Positions 43,876 through 63,822 of a stretch of 64,000 nucleotides of DNA are shown piece after piece. The stretch covers positions 62,001-126,000 of the forward strand of contig NZ_FTMN01000010.1 in NCBI RefSeq assembly GCF_900155945.1, read 5' to 3'. The first letter of the stretch is position 1; every line of letters starts with the position of its first letter. A program made the translations under genes and the position numbers. The DNA comes from Marinobacterium stanieri. Lineage in GTDB: Bacteria; Pseudomonadota; Gammaproteobacteria; Pseudomonadales; Balneatricaceae. Under the pieces are notes generated by a model. The model worked only from the letters and a program-made list of their open reading frames with translations. It had not been told where the DNA came from and made no database searches.

Positions 43876-44577
43876 CTACTCACGCCCCTCCAACATCCGC
43901 TTCTCCAGGCGAGGCTGGTCGCAAATCCAGAGCTGACGGCCTTTCTTCATGACAATACCCGCTTCCTGTAACTGCCCGATGACACGCGAGACGGTTTCAC
44001 GGCTGGTATTGGTCAGGCTTGCCACCTCCCGCTGAGACGGAAAATCAAGCACCTTGAGTCCTTCTTCGGACTCCTCTGTTCGACAGCGAAGCAACAGCGA
44101 GCAGACACGGCTATGCGCGTGCTGATACCCAAGCAGCATGATTTGCTGATTACAGCGACGCACCAGTTGCGTCAACGCGACCATCATGCGCGCTGATACT
44201 CTGGGTTCGTTGATCATCAATTCAACAGCGGGTTTGCGGGGCAAAAAGGCGACCAGAGAGGATTCAACGGCCAGCACGGCAGCTGAGCGAGGCTGGCCAT
44301 CGATCAACGACAGCTCGCCAAAGTGCTGAACGGGGTGAATCATGGAAAAGCCGATCTCGCGACCGCTATTGGAGTAGGCAACCGCTTTCAGCTGGCCACG
44401 AAACAACAGCCCCATCGCATCAGAAGGGTCCCCCATACCCAGCACGGTTTCTTCGCGCTGAACCTGGCGTAATTTGAGCTGGGGTACAATCCAAAGCAGC
44501 CGCTCTTCGCTGAGTTCCTGGAACAGCGGGCATTGGCGCAAGTATCCCAGTACGATGCGCTGCTCTTTTTCGGTCAT
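43876..44577 (-). CDS. CRP-like cAMP-responsive transcriptional regulator
   Basis: A 233-residue Crp/Fnr protein. The phosphate-binding cassette FGELSLIDGQPRSAAV keeps E88, R97 and S98, the residues that hold cAMP in E. coli CRP. The helix-turn-helix (FPSQREVASLTNTSRETVSR) has recognition residues R193, E194 and R198 in the same S-R-E-T-V-x-R frame as E. coli CRP, which reads TGTGA half-sites. There is no FNR-type cysteine cluster. The upstream in-frame start at 44667 would overlap the preceding gene by 79 bp; ATG 44577 leaves a 12-bp gap and gives a normal family length. It may be the global CRP/Vfr homologue or a locus-specific one. The consensus site at 30615-30630 is a candidate target. 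Confidence 0.82.
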   Translation of the reverse strand: MTEKEQRIVLGYLRQCPLFQELSEERLLWIVPQLKLRQVQREETVLGMGDPSDAMGLLFRGQLKAVAYSNSGREIGFSMIHPVQHFGELSLIDGQPRSAAVLAVESSLVAFLPRKPAVELMINEPRVSARMMVALTQLVRRCNQQIMLLGYQHAHSRVCSLLLRCRTEESEEGLKVLDFPSQREVASLTNTSRETVSRVIGQLQEAGIVMKKGRQLWICDQPRLEKRMLEGRE

Positions 44578-44588
44578 TCCGCGACACT

Positions 44589-45161
44589 CTAGTGCATCAG
44601 CGTTGCAGGCGCCGTGGGGCGCATTCGCTGAGCCTGTTTCATCCATTCGGGCCAGATATCCGGCCATTGCGCCTGCTGCCAGTGTCGGTATAACACTCCC
44701 AGCCAGATACGCGCATGCTCTTCCTGTAACAGCAGAACTGCCTCATCATCCGGCAATTCAAACTGTATGCGAAGTATCTTATCACGCGGCTGAAATTTAA
44801 GCGTATGTACCAAACAGCTCATGACGGCTTTTTCAGCGTCAACACCCTGAACCGGCTTGCGGTACTGTGCCACCATTTGAGAAGCCGCTTGTTGATTACT
44901 GTCGTTACTTCCAGCATCAGGTTCGGTATCGCCAGCCTTGTCCTGTGGCGACTGTGCATTCTCAGTATGAGCTGATGACTGTGACTGTTCTGTAAGAACT
45001 GTTTCAGACGACCGCCCCACCCAATCAATCAGGTGGGGTAACAGCCGTTTCAGGAGTCGCTGTGTCAGCCAGAGTTTAACCACTCCCACTTCTGAATCAG
45101 CACTGATGAGGAAGCGGTCTTCATTTTCGACATACTGGGTCGTCAAACGTGTTAACTGCAT
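44589..45161 (-). CDS. Unknown protein between the SapC/DnaA-like gene and the CRP-like gene
   Basis: A 190-residue protein that I do not recognise. The first 50 residues (LTRLTTQYVENEDRFLISAD, then VKLWLTQRLLKRLLPHLIDW) are basic and structured; residues about 52-95 are a low-complexity Gln/Ser/Asp stretch; the C-terminal 90 residues (RDKILRIQFELPDDEAVLLL, many Trp) look globular. No signal peptide or membrane segment. Gaps to both neighbours are 19 and 11 bp, so it is cotranscribed with them and probably works in the same regulatory process. Confidence 0.7.
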   Translation of the reverse strand: MQLTRLTTQYVENEDRFLISADSEVGVVKLWLTQRLLKRLLPHLIDWVGRSSETVLTEQSQSSAHTENAQSPQDKAGDTEPDAGSNDSNQQAASQMVAQYRKPVQGVDAEKAVMSCLVHTLKFQPRDKILRIQFELPDDEAVLLLQEEHARIWLGVLYRHWQQAQWPDIWPEWMKQAQRMRPTAPATLMH

Positions 45162-45180
45162 TACAACAACTCAACCTGGG

Positions 45181-46158
45181 TCAGACCCACTTCTTGATGG
45201 TATCCACGGAACGCTCAAGCTGAATGGCCAGCTCCGGCAGACAATCACATGCACTGGCATCGGTTGCGAGCGCTTCACGGGCACGTTTAATTGCATCACT
45301 GCGCTTGCGGCTGCGCAGGTCATCGAGGCTGACACCAAAACGGTCGCAGGCGCTTTTGATCATGTCTTTAACATCAACGGCATCCGATGTTTTCGACTTG
45401 GCTGCAGACTTGTCAGCTGGCTTGTTTTTAACAGTGGCAGGCCTGGCTTCAGCTGACTGTTCAGGGGTATCTGCCGTTTTGATCTGTTTAAACAGGCTGC
45501 GGCAGGATTGCTGATGAATATAAAGCAACGTTCTCAAGTCAGACGAAAGTGATTTATTCTTGATCACACTAAAATCTGGACAAGCCAGCAGAGTAATTCT
45601 GGAGCGCTTACCGTCCCCCCTTCTTAGCGAAAATGTCATTGGCTGGAGTACTTTCAAGGCCAGCAATTCTTTCATGAGCGGCTGCGTCTGCTCAAACGCC
45701 TTCTCCACCGGCATCAACTGTTTGATAATACCGCGCATTCTCTGTGTCGGTTTACCTTTAGAGGTGATGATTTTTTCACCCTTACCGGAAAAGTGGGGGG
45801 CAGCTGGATACAGGGCTAAACTTGTAAGGCCGTTCTCCAGTTTGCTGAACCCAAATGGATAGAGACGCATCACATCAGGCAGGACACTCCCTTGCCAATT
45901 CATTTGCGCACTCAGTGCATATTTACCTTTTGTTTTCAACAGCATGCACGGCATGACGCCGCCAGAAGGCAACGGATAAAAAAGCACCGGAAACTGACGC
46001 GCCAGTCGGCCTGCTTCCTTATAATGCACCGGCACATAAAGCCATTCTGCCGCAAAAGCAAAATTATTGGCCTTGTGGAAGCGCAGTGACCCATGTCGTT
46101 CCGGTGACAAGACCTCTGAACGCCCGGTATTTCGCTGATTATTCTCCGGCGTACTCAA
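45181..46158 (-). CDS. SapC-domain protein fused to a DnaA-like DNA-binding tail
   Basis: A 325-residue protein. Residues about 20-225 follow the SapC pattern (WLYVPVHYKEAGRLARQFPV, then LPDVMRLYPFGFSKLENG and repeated basic-hydrophobic blocks). A Lys/Ala-rich linker (about 228-262) leads to residues 267-325, which resemble the DnaA domain IV helix-turn-helix: ACDRFGVSLDDLRSRKRSDA, then AR-x-A and LPELAIQLERSVDTIKKWV in place of the DnaA IG-x-x-x-x-RDHSTV helix. Such tails also occur on REP-associated transposases, but no transposase domain is here. A SapC domain with a DNA-binding tail, in an operon with a CRP-like gene, suggests a regulatory role for SapC proteins. There is a second, tail-less SapC at 34.6 kb. 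Confidence 0.75.
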   Translation of the reverse strand: MSTPENNQRNTGRSEVLSPERHGSLRFHKANNFAFAAEWLYVPVHYKEAGRLARQFPVLFYPLPSGGVMPCMLLKTKGKYALSAQMNWQGSVLPDVMRLYPFGFSKLENGLTSLALYPAAPHFSGKGEKIITSKGKPTQRMRGIIKQLMPVEKAFEQTQPLMKELLALKVLQPMTFSLRRGDGKRSRITLLACPDFSVIKNKSLSSDLRTLLYIHQQSCRSLFKQIKTADTPEQSAEARPATVKNKPADKSAAKSKTSDAVDVKDMIKSACDRFGVSLDDLRSRKRSDAIKRAREALATDASACDCLPELAIQLERSVDTIKKWV

Positions 46159-46316
46159 TGCTGTTTCTCCGCAGTTTGCTTACCTTTTTTGACGCCAAAA
46201 GGATAACGGTTGGGTGTTGGTGAGTCCAGCAAAGTGAAAGCACCCCGGCTGAATATGAACTTAAAACGGTCCAATCACAGCAAAGACATACAGCTCAATC
46301 AGGCCCGTAACTTTGC

Positions 46317-46346
46317 AAAAAAAGAGCCGGCACTAAGGCCGGCTCT
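46317..46346 (-). terminator. Rho-independent terminator of the first retention-module adhesin
   Basis: A 9-bp stem (AGAGCCGGC 46323-46331 with GCCGGCTCT 46338-46346) is followed on the minus strand by a run of seven T residues (A-run 46317-46323 on the plus strand). It lies 18 bp after the adhesin stop. The rest of the gap to 46158 shows nothing more. Confidence 0.85.
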
Positions 46347-46363
46347 CACTTACCCAACAGGGT

Positions 46364-52273
<5,910 letters not shown>

Positions 52274-52486
52274 CTTTTTACCCTCCGAGGCTTTTGTTCA
52301 GATTGCATTAAGCTAGAGAGTAAACGTTCGTTTGAATAGTGTACTCTGGTACATGTAGAAAAATTCCTAGTGCAGATTGTTAAAGCACATAGACATCATT
52401 GAAGGTGAGACTGGTACTCGGGGATCAGTAGAGTCTATGAGGGAGGAGGACAAGCATTAGCAAATTTTCAGGCTCCTCCCATGCCG

Positions 52487-53164
52487 CTAGGCATTTTCAA
52501 GCGCTTCAAATACCTGTTTCTCTCTCATGGGCCGTACATGAAACCAGATGTTGAAGGCCCATTTTTCTCCTTGGGTGACCGGCATCCCAGCGTGCAGACT
52601 GTCTCGATGAGGTTTGGTGACATCTTCATCCGTGTTTTGAAACAGCACCATACGGCCAGGGGCGGGGTTTACTTCCAAACCAAGACGGGGAAAAGAAGTC
52701 CCTCCACCTTCTTCAACTGCGTTTAGATAGACCAAAGCTGTAACGAGCCTTTGACCGCCATACCGGCAACACCGCTGACCACGAGCAGTGGACAAGTCAT
52801 AGGCGTCATAGTGGGCGCGGTACTCCTGCTCAGGACCGTAATGCAGTACCTGCAACGATTCCGCATTTTCCAGTGGTATGCCAGCCAGCTTGGCAATACG
52901 GTTACCAATCTGTTTGGCAAGCGGATAATCAGCATAACGGAGCCAGCAGTTTTGGCCGGAGCGGCCATCGGTTACACCATAAGCGTTATCGAAGGATACC
53001 CTGGCCCGATCAAGCTTTTCTCTGGCCAACTCAATTAAACCAGAAGCTTCATCAGGAGTAAGGATGTTGTCCAAAGTCATCACAAGTGGATGGTGGTTCA
53101 GTATCTGCATTGCTGACCCCTTCTGTGATGCGATGTATTGTCGCTGATGTTGTAATGCATCCAT
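52487..53164 (-). CDS. Prolyl-4-hydroxylase-like 2-oxoglutarate/Fe(II) oxygenase
   Basis: A 225-residue enzyme of the P4H family. The iron ligands are H118 and D120 (RAHYDAYD) and H191 (SLHAGMPV); K201 in GEKWAFNIWFH is the 2-oxoglutarate-binding Lys. The segments GTSFPRLGLEVNPAPGRMVL and QVLHYGPEQEYRAHYD are typical of bacterial and animal prolyl-4-hydroxylases. Start: ATG 53164 is preceded by GGAGGGAGGAG; the in-frame ATG at 53188 has no site. No signal peptide, so it acts in the cytosol. It lies between two adhesin genes that both encode long (Glu-Pro)n linkers, on the same strand, so hydroxylation of those prolines before secretion is an attractive inference. Confidence 0.87.
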   Translation of the reverse strand: MDALQHQRQYIASQKGSAMQILNHHPLVMTLDNILTPDEASGLIELAREKLDRARVSFDNAYGVTDGRSGQNCWLRYADYPLAKQIGNRIAKLAGIPLENAESLQVLHYGPEQEYRAHYDAYDLSTARGQRCCRYGGQRLVTALVYLNAVEEGGGTSFPRLGLEVNPAPGRMVLFQNTDEDVTKPHRDSLHAGMPVTQGEKWAFNIWFHVRPMREKQVFEALENA

Positions 53165-53241
53165 TGCTCCTCCCTCCATGTCAGCCATTTACTCTACAAA
53201 GCAGTTATGTGAATGAGAAGTGTAGTGAGTTCGCGGGAAAC

Positions 53242-53269
53242 AAAAGCCCGACATACAAGCCGGGCTTTT
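53242..53269 (-). terminator. Terminator of the second retention-module adhesin
   Basis: AAAAGCCCG (53242-53250) and CGGGCTTTT (53261-53269) form a 9-bp stem, 22 bp after the adhesin stop, with TTTTG at the exit on the minus strand. It separates this gene from the hydroxylase, which may be expressed by read-through or from a promoter in 53165-53241. Confidence 0.75.
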
Positions 53270-53291
53270 ATGTTCACGGCACCAACGATAA

Positions 53292-56297
<3,006 letters not shown>

Positions 56298-56497
56298 GAT
56301 TCTACCCTCAAACTTTTAAAGGGGGCCTATTTCAAGCTAGCTGGTCAAATATCATCCAACCATTGGCCTGTGGTACAGGTAGAGACAGGGCTACTGACAG
56401 ACCTGATGGACGCACACGCCTCTGGCCATCATCACTGATTGCCTTATACTGATTTGAAGAGACGGAACCAGCCTCTCTCTGCGTTAAGGAACACACC

Positions 56498-57472
56498 ATG
56501 ACAATAACCGCACGCCGAATTGCAGTCCTGGCCTGCCTGTTGCCAACCCCATTATTGGCCGAAGAACCTTCCGATCTTCCTGCCTGGGCGGCGGAACCTC
56601 TGGACCGTGCAGAGACAGTAATGAGTGGCTGGGTGGATTCTTCAGCACGCCGGCTGGACAGCCTCTTTGGTACGTCGGAAAGTCTGGATATCGACAACGA
56701 GTCTTACCTGCGCATTAGCCAGGAGTCCTTGTGGCAGGAATCGGAAGGTTTCGATACCGATCTTAACCTGCGTTTTCGTCTGGACCTGCCCACCAGCAAG
56801 GATCGCCTGCGCATTTTGATCGAAAGTGATCCCGAGGAGTCCCTGGGCACACTGGATGAGCAAGGTACGGATGCCCGTCTCAGTCAGCGTGTGGAAAATG
56901 ACAACTCTATTCTGGGGCTTGCCAAACTGGATCCGGCGGATAAGCGTGAGCGCTGGAGTTATCGCTACGGTGCTGGTATCAAACTGCGCTTGCCCATTGA
57001 TCCTTACGTCCGTGTCAGCGGTGAGCGCCAATGGCAGTTTGCCGACAGCCCCTGGCAACTGAACAGCAACAACCGCGCATCCTGGTTCAATAGTGACGGT
57101 TACTCGGCACGCAGCAGCTGGTCACTGACACGCCCGCTGGATGAGCGGCGCACACTGCGTTCCTACACCAAGTTCCAGTGGCAGGAGGAAGAGGATACGC
57201 TGGAGTTTTCCCAGCGCTTCGATATCTCGCGCAAACTGGACGACCGTAGCAGCCTGCGCAACGGCTTGATCATGGTCGGGGAAAGCCTGTCGGACCCGCA
57301 TTTCAACAATTACTACCTGCAGAGCTGGTACCGCCGTGATATCCACAGGGGCATTTTGTTCATGGACCTTATCCCGGAGCTGCACTTCCCACGCGATTCC
57401 GATTTTGACCCGCGCTGGGCGGTGACGCTGAGGTTTGAGCTATATCTGAGCAAATCCATCGACAGCTTCTAA
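56498..57472 (+). CDS. Exported protein of unknown function, possible outer-membrane barrel
   Basis: A 324-residue protein with a signal peptide (RRIAVLACLLPTPLLAEEPS). The mature part starts with an amphipathic helix (AAEPLDRAETVMSGWVDSS) and then has many alternating strands with charged/aromatic patterns (LRISQESLWQESEGFDTDLN, WSYRYGAGIKLRLPID), ending LRFELYLSKSIDSF with a terminal aromatic residue, as in outer-membrane barrels. I do not recognise the family. It is divergent from the second adhesin across 200 bp and convergent with gltD. Related predicted barrels often sit at the edge of envelope gene sets, but no specific link is supported. Confidence 0.7.
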   Translation: MTITARRIAVLACLLPTPLLAEEPSDLPAWAAEPLDRAETVMSGWVDSSARRLDSLFGTSESLDIDNESYLRISQESLWQESEGFDTDLNLRFRLDLPTSKDRLRILIESDPEESLGTLDEQGTDARLSQRVENDNSILGLAKLDPADKRERWSYRYGAGIKLRLPIDPYVRVSGERQWQFADSPWQLNSNNRASWFNSDGYSARSSWSLTRPLDERRTLRSYTKFQWQEEEDTLEFSQRFDISRKLDDRSSLRNGLIMVGESLSDPHFNNYYLQSWYRRDIHRGILFMDLIPELHFPRDSDFDPRWAVTLRFELYLSKSIDSF

Positions 57473-57609
57473 AAGCTATCTACGTTGGCGGCACATCGTT
57501 AAAAACATGATCAAAATGCTCATTTAATCGACTAAACTGCGCTTTCTCTCATGTTTTTGCCTTGTTCCGCCTGCCTCGATAACGCTTTTAGCATCATTTT
57601 TCAGACACA

Positions 57610-57644
57610 AAAAAACCGGATGCCATCACAGCATCCGGTTTTTT
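57610..57644. terminator. Bidirectional terminator between the exported-protein gene and gltD
   Basis: A perfect 14-bp stem (AAAAAACCGGATGC 57610-57623 with GCATCCGGTTTTTT 57631-57644) and a 7-base loop, with A and T runs on the two sides, between convergent genes. Confidence 0.9.
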
Positions 57645-57680
57645 GTTAGGCCTTTTTGTTAGCCCTTTGGCTGGCTGATA

Positions 57681-59174
<1,494 letters not shown>

Positions 59175-62100
59175 TTACTCGGGACGTACACGCACAGTGT
59201 TCAGAAGTTCATTCAGGCTTGCTGCCTTGGGCTTAACCAGCCAGAACTTGCCGCAGAAGTCATAGAAGTTGTCGAGGATCTCCTGACCCCAGGCACTTCC
59301 GGTTTCTGCCGTGAACTCCTCGATCACCAGGCGCAGGTGGTGCTTGTACGCTTCCATCTGCTCGGTACCGATGCGGTGGATATCCACCAGCTCGTGGTTG
59401 TATTTGTCCACGAAGCTGTTGTCCATATCCAGCACATAGGCGAAGCCGCCCGTCATACCAGCACCGAAGTTGTAGCCGGTTTCACCCAGAACTGTGACAA
59501 GACCACCGGTCATGTATTCACAGCAGTGGTCGCCGGCGCCTTCAATCACGGCGTGACAGCCGGAGTTACGCACACCGAAACGCTCACCGGCACGGCCCGC
59601 TGCGAACAGCTTGCCGTTGGTTGCACCGTACAGACAGGTGTTACCGATGATGGCGGTTTCGTTGGACTTGAACGTTACGGCATCAAACGGACGCACAACG
59701 ATTTTGCCGCCAGCCATGCCTTTGCCGACATAGTCGTTGGCATCGCCTTCCAGCAGCAGGTTCTGACCACCGGCGTTCCAGACACCGAAGGACTGACCGG
59801 CGTGACCCTGGAAGCGGAAAGTGATCGGCGCATCATTCATGCCCTGGTTGCTGTGCAGACGTGCAATTTCACCGGAGGTACGTGCACCGACAGAACGGTC
59901 GCAGTTGGTGATCTTCAGCGTCCACTCACCGCCCTGCTTGCCGGCAATGGCATCGCGTGCCAGCTCCAGCATTTCGGTGTTCAGCGTACCGGCATCATAA
60001 GGCTCATTGCGCGGCTGCTGGCAGGTGTGCGGATACTCTTGCGGTACACCGGCGTTACCGATGATCGGCTCCAGATCCAGGTTGGCATGCTTGGCAGTGG
60101 TGCCTTCCAGGATTTCCAGCAGATCAACACGGCCAATCAGCTCGTCAAAGCTGCGCACGCCCAGCTGAGCCATCAGCTGGCGGGTTTCTTCAGCGATGAA
60201 GCGGAAGAAGTTCTTCACCATTTCCACGGTACCGCGGAAGTGGTCGTTACGCAGGTCTTCACGCTGGGTTGCAACACCGGTCGCACAGTTGTTCAGGTGG
60301 CAAATACGCAGGTATTTACAGCCAAGTGCAACCATCGGCATGGTACCGAAACCAAAGCTCTCGGCGCCCAGGATCGCGGCCTTGACCACATCCAGACCAG
60401 TCTTCAGACCACCGTCTGTCTGCAGGCGGATCTTGCCACGCAACTGGTTGGCACGCAGTGCCTGCTGCGCATCGGCCAGACCCAGCTCCCAGGGAGAACC
60501 GGCATGGTGGATGGAGGTCAGCGGAGATGCAGCTGTACCGCCGTCGTAACCGGAAATGGTGATCAGGTCCGCATAGGCCTTGGCCACACCACAGGCGATG
60601 GTGCCAACACCCGGGCGCGATACCAGTTTCACGGATACCAGACCTTCAGGGTTGATCTGCTTGAGGTCAAAGATCAGCTGCGCCAGGTCCTCGATGGAAT
60701 AGATATCGTGGTGCGGCGGCGGCGAAATCAGTGTCACGCCCGGTACGGAATAACGCAGACGCGCGATCAGGTCGTTGACCTTGCCGCCCGGCAGCTGGCC
60801 GCCTTCACCGGGCTTGGCACCCTGAGCGACCTTGATCTGCATGACATCGGCGCTCATCAGGTATTCCGGTGTCACACCGAAACGGCCAGACGCCACCTGC
60901 TTGATCTTGGAGCGCTTCATGGTGCCGTGACGGGCCGGGTCTTCACCGCCCTCACCGGAGTTGGAGCGACCGCCCAGCTCGTTCATGGCAACCGCCAGTG
61001 CTTCATGCGCTTCCGGAGACAGAGCCCCCAGAGACATGGCCGCACTGTCGAAACGCGGGAAGATGTTTTCAACCGGCTCGACTTCGTCCAGCGGTACCGG
61101 CTTCAGCCCCTTCTTCAGGCCCAGCAGATCACGCAGGGTAGCAACGCCACGGTTGTTCACCAGCTCGGCGTAGCGCTCGTAGGCACGCTGATCACCGGAA
61201 GTTACGGCTTCATGGATGGTGCGAACAACATCCGGGTTGTAGGCGTGGTATTCGCCATCGTGGACGTACTTCAGCAGGCCACCCTGCTGGATCGGCTTGC
61301 GCGCGCTCCAGGCCAGCTTGGCCAGCTCGGCCTGCTCGCCCTGGAAGTCGGCAAAACGCGCACCTTCGATGCGGCTGCAGACACCACGGAAGCAGAGGTC
61401 GACCACTTCACTGGACAGGCCCACTGCTTCGAACAGCTGTGCGGCACGGTAAGAGGCAATGGTGGAGATACCCATTTTGGACAGGATCTTCAGCAGGCCC
61501 TTGTTGATGCCCTTACGGTAGTTCTCGTGCGCCTGCATCGGCTCCAGACCCAGTTCGCCGGTACGGCAGAGGTCGTTGAGCACGCGGTAGGCCAGATACG
61601 GGTAAACAGCCGTGGCACCGAAGCCGAACAGAACCGCCATATGATGCGGGTCACGTGCAGTCGCGGTTTCAACGATCAGGTTGGTTTCACAACGCAGACC
61701 TTTTTCCACCAGGTGATGGTGCACAGCACCGGTCGCCATGGCCGCGTGGATCGGCAGTTTGCCGCGCGACAGGTAGGCATCGGTCAGGATCAGCAGTACC
61801 TTGCCGCTGCGAGCCGCTTCTTCGGCCTGGTCGCACAGATTACGGATTGCCTGTTCCAGACCGGTTTCCGGATCGTAGTGCAGGTCCAGTTTCTGTGACT
61901 CGAAGCCTTCATGCGGGCAGTCACACAGGTAGCGGAACTTGTTGGCAGACAGCACAGGCGTAGTCAGGATAATACGGCGGGCGTGCCCCGGCGTTTCCTC
62001 GAATACGTTCTGCTCGGCACCGATGCAGGTTTCCAGTGACATGACGATCGCTTCACGCAGCGGATCGATCGGCGGGTTGGTGACCTGCGCAAACTGCTGA

Positions 62101-63629
62101 CGGAAGTAGTCGTACGGTGAACGTACCTTGTTGGACAGAACCGCCATCGGCTTGTCATCACCCATGGAGCCAACGGCTTCCATACCGGACTCGCCCAGCG
62201 GACGCAGTACCTGGTCACGCTCTTCGAACGTTACCTGGAACATCTTCATGTACTGCTTGGTCTCTTCCGGAGACATCTCACGGAAGGACTGGGACTCCAT
62301 CTCGAAGTTCATGTGCTGTTCGAGACGAATGGCGTTGTCTTTCAGCCACTGCTTGTACGGATGACCGGACTTGAGCTTGTTGTCCACATCCGCAGTGTGC
62401 AGCACTTCACCGGTCTGGGTGTCGATAGACAGCATCTGGCCCGGACCCACACGGCCCTGAGACACGATATCTTCCGGCGCATAATCGAATACACCGATCT
62501 CGGAAGCAGTACAGATGTAGCCGTCACGGGTCATCACCCAGCGAGACGGGCGCAGACCGTTACGGTCCAGCATGCACACGGCGAAACGACCATCGGTCAT
62601 GACCATGCCCGCGGGGCCATCCCAGGGCTCCATGTGCATGGAGTGGTAGTCATAGAAGGCACGCAGATCGGAGTCCATGGTCTCAACGTTCTGCCATGCC
62701 GGCGGTACGATCATGCGTACAGCCTTATAGATGTCCATGCCGCCTACCAGCAGGAACTCAAGCATGTTATCCATGCTGGAGGAGTCCGAGCCGGTGGTGT
62801 TCACGATCGGCTGCAGCTCGTCCAGGTTCGGCAGCTGTTCGGTAACGAACTTGGTGCGACGAGAACGTGCCCAGTTACGGTTACCTTCGATGGTGTTGAT
62901 TTCACCGTTGTGCGCCAGGAAGCGGAACGGCTGGGCCAGCGGCCAGCGCGGTGCCGTGTTGGTCGAGAAACGCTGGTGATAGGTACAGATGGCCGTTTCC
63001 AGACGCGGATCGTTCAGGTCCTGATAGAACACCGGCAGATCTACCGGCATCATCAGGCCCTTGTAGGACAGAACCTTGTCAGACAGGCTGCAAATGTAAA
63101 AATCGGGATCTTGATTGAGAGCGTTTTCGGTGAGGCGGCGGGCGGTAAAGAGGCTAACGGCAAATTCACGATCGTCTTTGCCATTTGAATTGATGAATAC
63201 CTGCTCGATTTGCGGCAGTGTATCCTTCGCGATCGGCCCCAGACATCCTTCATCGGTGGGAACCTCACGCCAACCGGCGACTTGAAGTCCCTGTGCCTCC
63301 ACAGCGGCATTCAGCTCCTGGCGAGCAGCCTCCGCCAATGCAGGTTCACGGGACAGGAACACCATGCCCACGGCATAGTTTTCACCCAGTTCAACGCCTT
63401 GCTCGTCTTTCATGACTGCACGCAGGAAGCTGTCAGGTTTCTGCATCAGCAGACCACAGCCATCCCCCGTCTTGCCGTCCGCAGCGATACCCCCGCGGTG
63501 AGTCATGCAAGCAAGTGCTTCAATCGCCTTCTCCAACAAGTCATGACTGGCCTGGCCCTGCATGTGAGCCATCAGGCCGAAGCCACAGTTGTCTTTGAAC
63601 TCTCCGAGGCGATAAAGACCTTTGTTCAT
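59175..63629 (-). CDS. gltB: Glutamate synthase (NADPH) large subunit
   Basis: A 1484-residue enzyme that makes two glutamates from glutamine and 2-oxoglutarate; with GltD and glutamine synthetase it is the main ammonia assimilation route. A short 13-residue leader ([14 protein letters not shown]) precedes the catalytic Cys of the amidotransferase domain ([11 protein letters not shown]). The synthase domain has [20 protein letters not shown] and the 3Fe-4S cysteines in [20 protein letters not shown]. The C-terminal beta-helix with repeated G-x-x-G-x-x-x-x-G turns ([28 protein letters not shown]) is complete. Its promoter should lie in 63630-63785. The gene is intact, with family-typical length. 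Confidence 0.97.
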   Translation of the reverse strand: MNKGLYRLGEFKDNCGFGLMAHMQGQASHDLLEKAIEALACMTHRGGIAADGKTGDGCGLLMQKPDSFLRAVMKDEQGVELGENYAVGMVFLSREPALAEAARQELNAAVEAQGLQVAGWREVPTDEGCLGPIAKDTLPQIEQVFINSNGKDDREFAVSLFTARRLTENALNQDPDFYICSLSDKVLSYKGLMMPVDLPVFYQDLNDPRLETAICTYHQRFSTNTAPRWPLAQPFRFLAHNGEINTIEGNRNWARSRRTKFVTEQLPNLDELQPIVNTTGSDSSSMDNMLEFLLVGGMDIYKAVRMIVPPAWQNVETMDSDLRAFYDYHSMHMEPWDGPAGMVMTDGRFAVCMLDRNGLRPSRWVMTRDGYICTASEIGVFDYAPEDIVSQGRVGPGQMLSIDTQTGEVLHTADVDNKLKSGHPYKQWLKDNAIRLEQHMNFEMESQSFREMSPEETKQYMKMFQVTFEERDQVLRPLGESGMEAVGSMGDDKPMAVLSNKVRSPYDYFRQQFAQVTNPPIDPLREAIVMSLETCIGAEQNVFEETPGHARRIILTTPVLSANKFRYLCDCPHEGFESQKLDLHYDPETGLEQAIRNLCDQAEEAARSGKVLLILTDAYLSRGKLPIHAAMATGAVHHHLVEKGLRCETNLIVETATARDPHHMAVLFGFGATAVYPYLAYRVLNDLCRTGELGLEPMQAHENYRKGINKGLLKILSKMGISTIASYRAAQLFEAVGLSSEVVDLCFRGVCSRIEGARFADFQGEQAELAKLAWSARKPIQQGGLLKYVHDGEYHAYNPDVVRTIHEAVTSGDQRAYERYAELVNNRGVATLRDLLGLKKGLKPVPLDEVEPVENIFPRFDSAAMSLGALSPEAHEALAVAMNELGGRSNSGEGGEDPARHGTMKRSKIKQVASGRFGVTPEYLMSADVMQIKVAQGAKPGEGGQLPGGKVNDLIARLRYSVPGVTLISPPPHHDIYSIEDLAQLIFDLKQINPEGLVSVKLVSRPGVGTIACGVAKAYADLITISGYDGGTAASPLTSIHHAGSPWELGLADAQQALRANQLRGKIRLQTDGGLKTGLDVVKAAILGAESFGFGTMPMVALGCKYLRICHLNNCATGVATQREDLRNDHFRGTVEMVKNFFRFIAEETRQLMAQLGVRSFDELIGRVDLLEILEGTTAKHANLDLEPIIGNAGVPQEYPHTCQQPRNEPYDAGTLNTEMLELARDAIAGKQGGEWTLKITNCDRSVGARTSGEIARLHSNQGMNDAPITFRFQGHAGQSFGVWNAGGQNLLLEGDANDYVGKGMAGGKIVVRPFDAVTFKSNETAIIGNTCLYGATNGKLFAAGRAGERFGVRNSGCHAVIEGAGDHCCEYMTGGLVTVLGETGYNFGAGMTGGFAYVLDMDNSFVDKYNHELVDIHRIGTEQMEAYKHHLRLVIEEFTAETGSAWGQEILDNFYDFCGKFWLVKPKAASLNELLNTVRVRPE

Positions 63630-63785
63630 AAGCCGACCTCACTAAAAACATCTTTTTAATCAAATAGTTATATGTATTCCTTTCTCCCGGGGTTCGCTTG
63701 ACGGGCAAAAAGGGGATGCAATTTTACATGCGCCGACCCGAAAGAACAAATTTTATCCAACCGGTCAAGCGCTTGACAGGGCCAA

Positions 63786-63815
63786 AAAAAATGGCGCCTG
63801 CTGGCGCCATTTTTT
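63786..63815. terminator. Terminator between the damX-like gene and gltB
   Basis: A perfect 13-bp stem (AAAAAATGGCGCC 63786-63798 with GGCGCCATTTTTT 63803-63815) and 4-base loop, directly after the stop codon of the right-edge gene, with a T-run on the minus strand. Confidence 0.9.
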
Positions 63816-63822
63816 ATGTAAC

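Noticed and set aside
44577-44667. N-terminal extension of the CRP-like regulator
   Set aside because: The extra 30 residues overlap the preceding gene and are not part of the Crp/Fnr fold; the downstream ATG gives a normal length.
45181-46158. REP-associated transposase
   Set aside because: The DnaA-like tail occurs on such enzymes, but there is no HUH or tyrosine transposase motif and no flanking palindromic REP units; the body is SapC-like.
59337-61898. 853-codon open frame antisense to gltB
   Set aside because: It covers the conserved GltB coding sequence on the opposite strand, has a His/Gly/Val-rich translation without domains, and is a shadow of GC-rich codon use.
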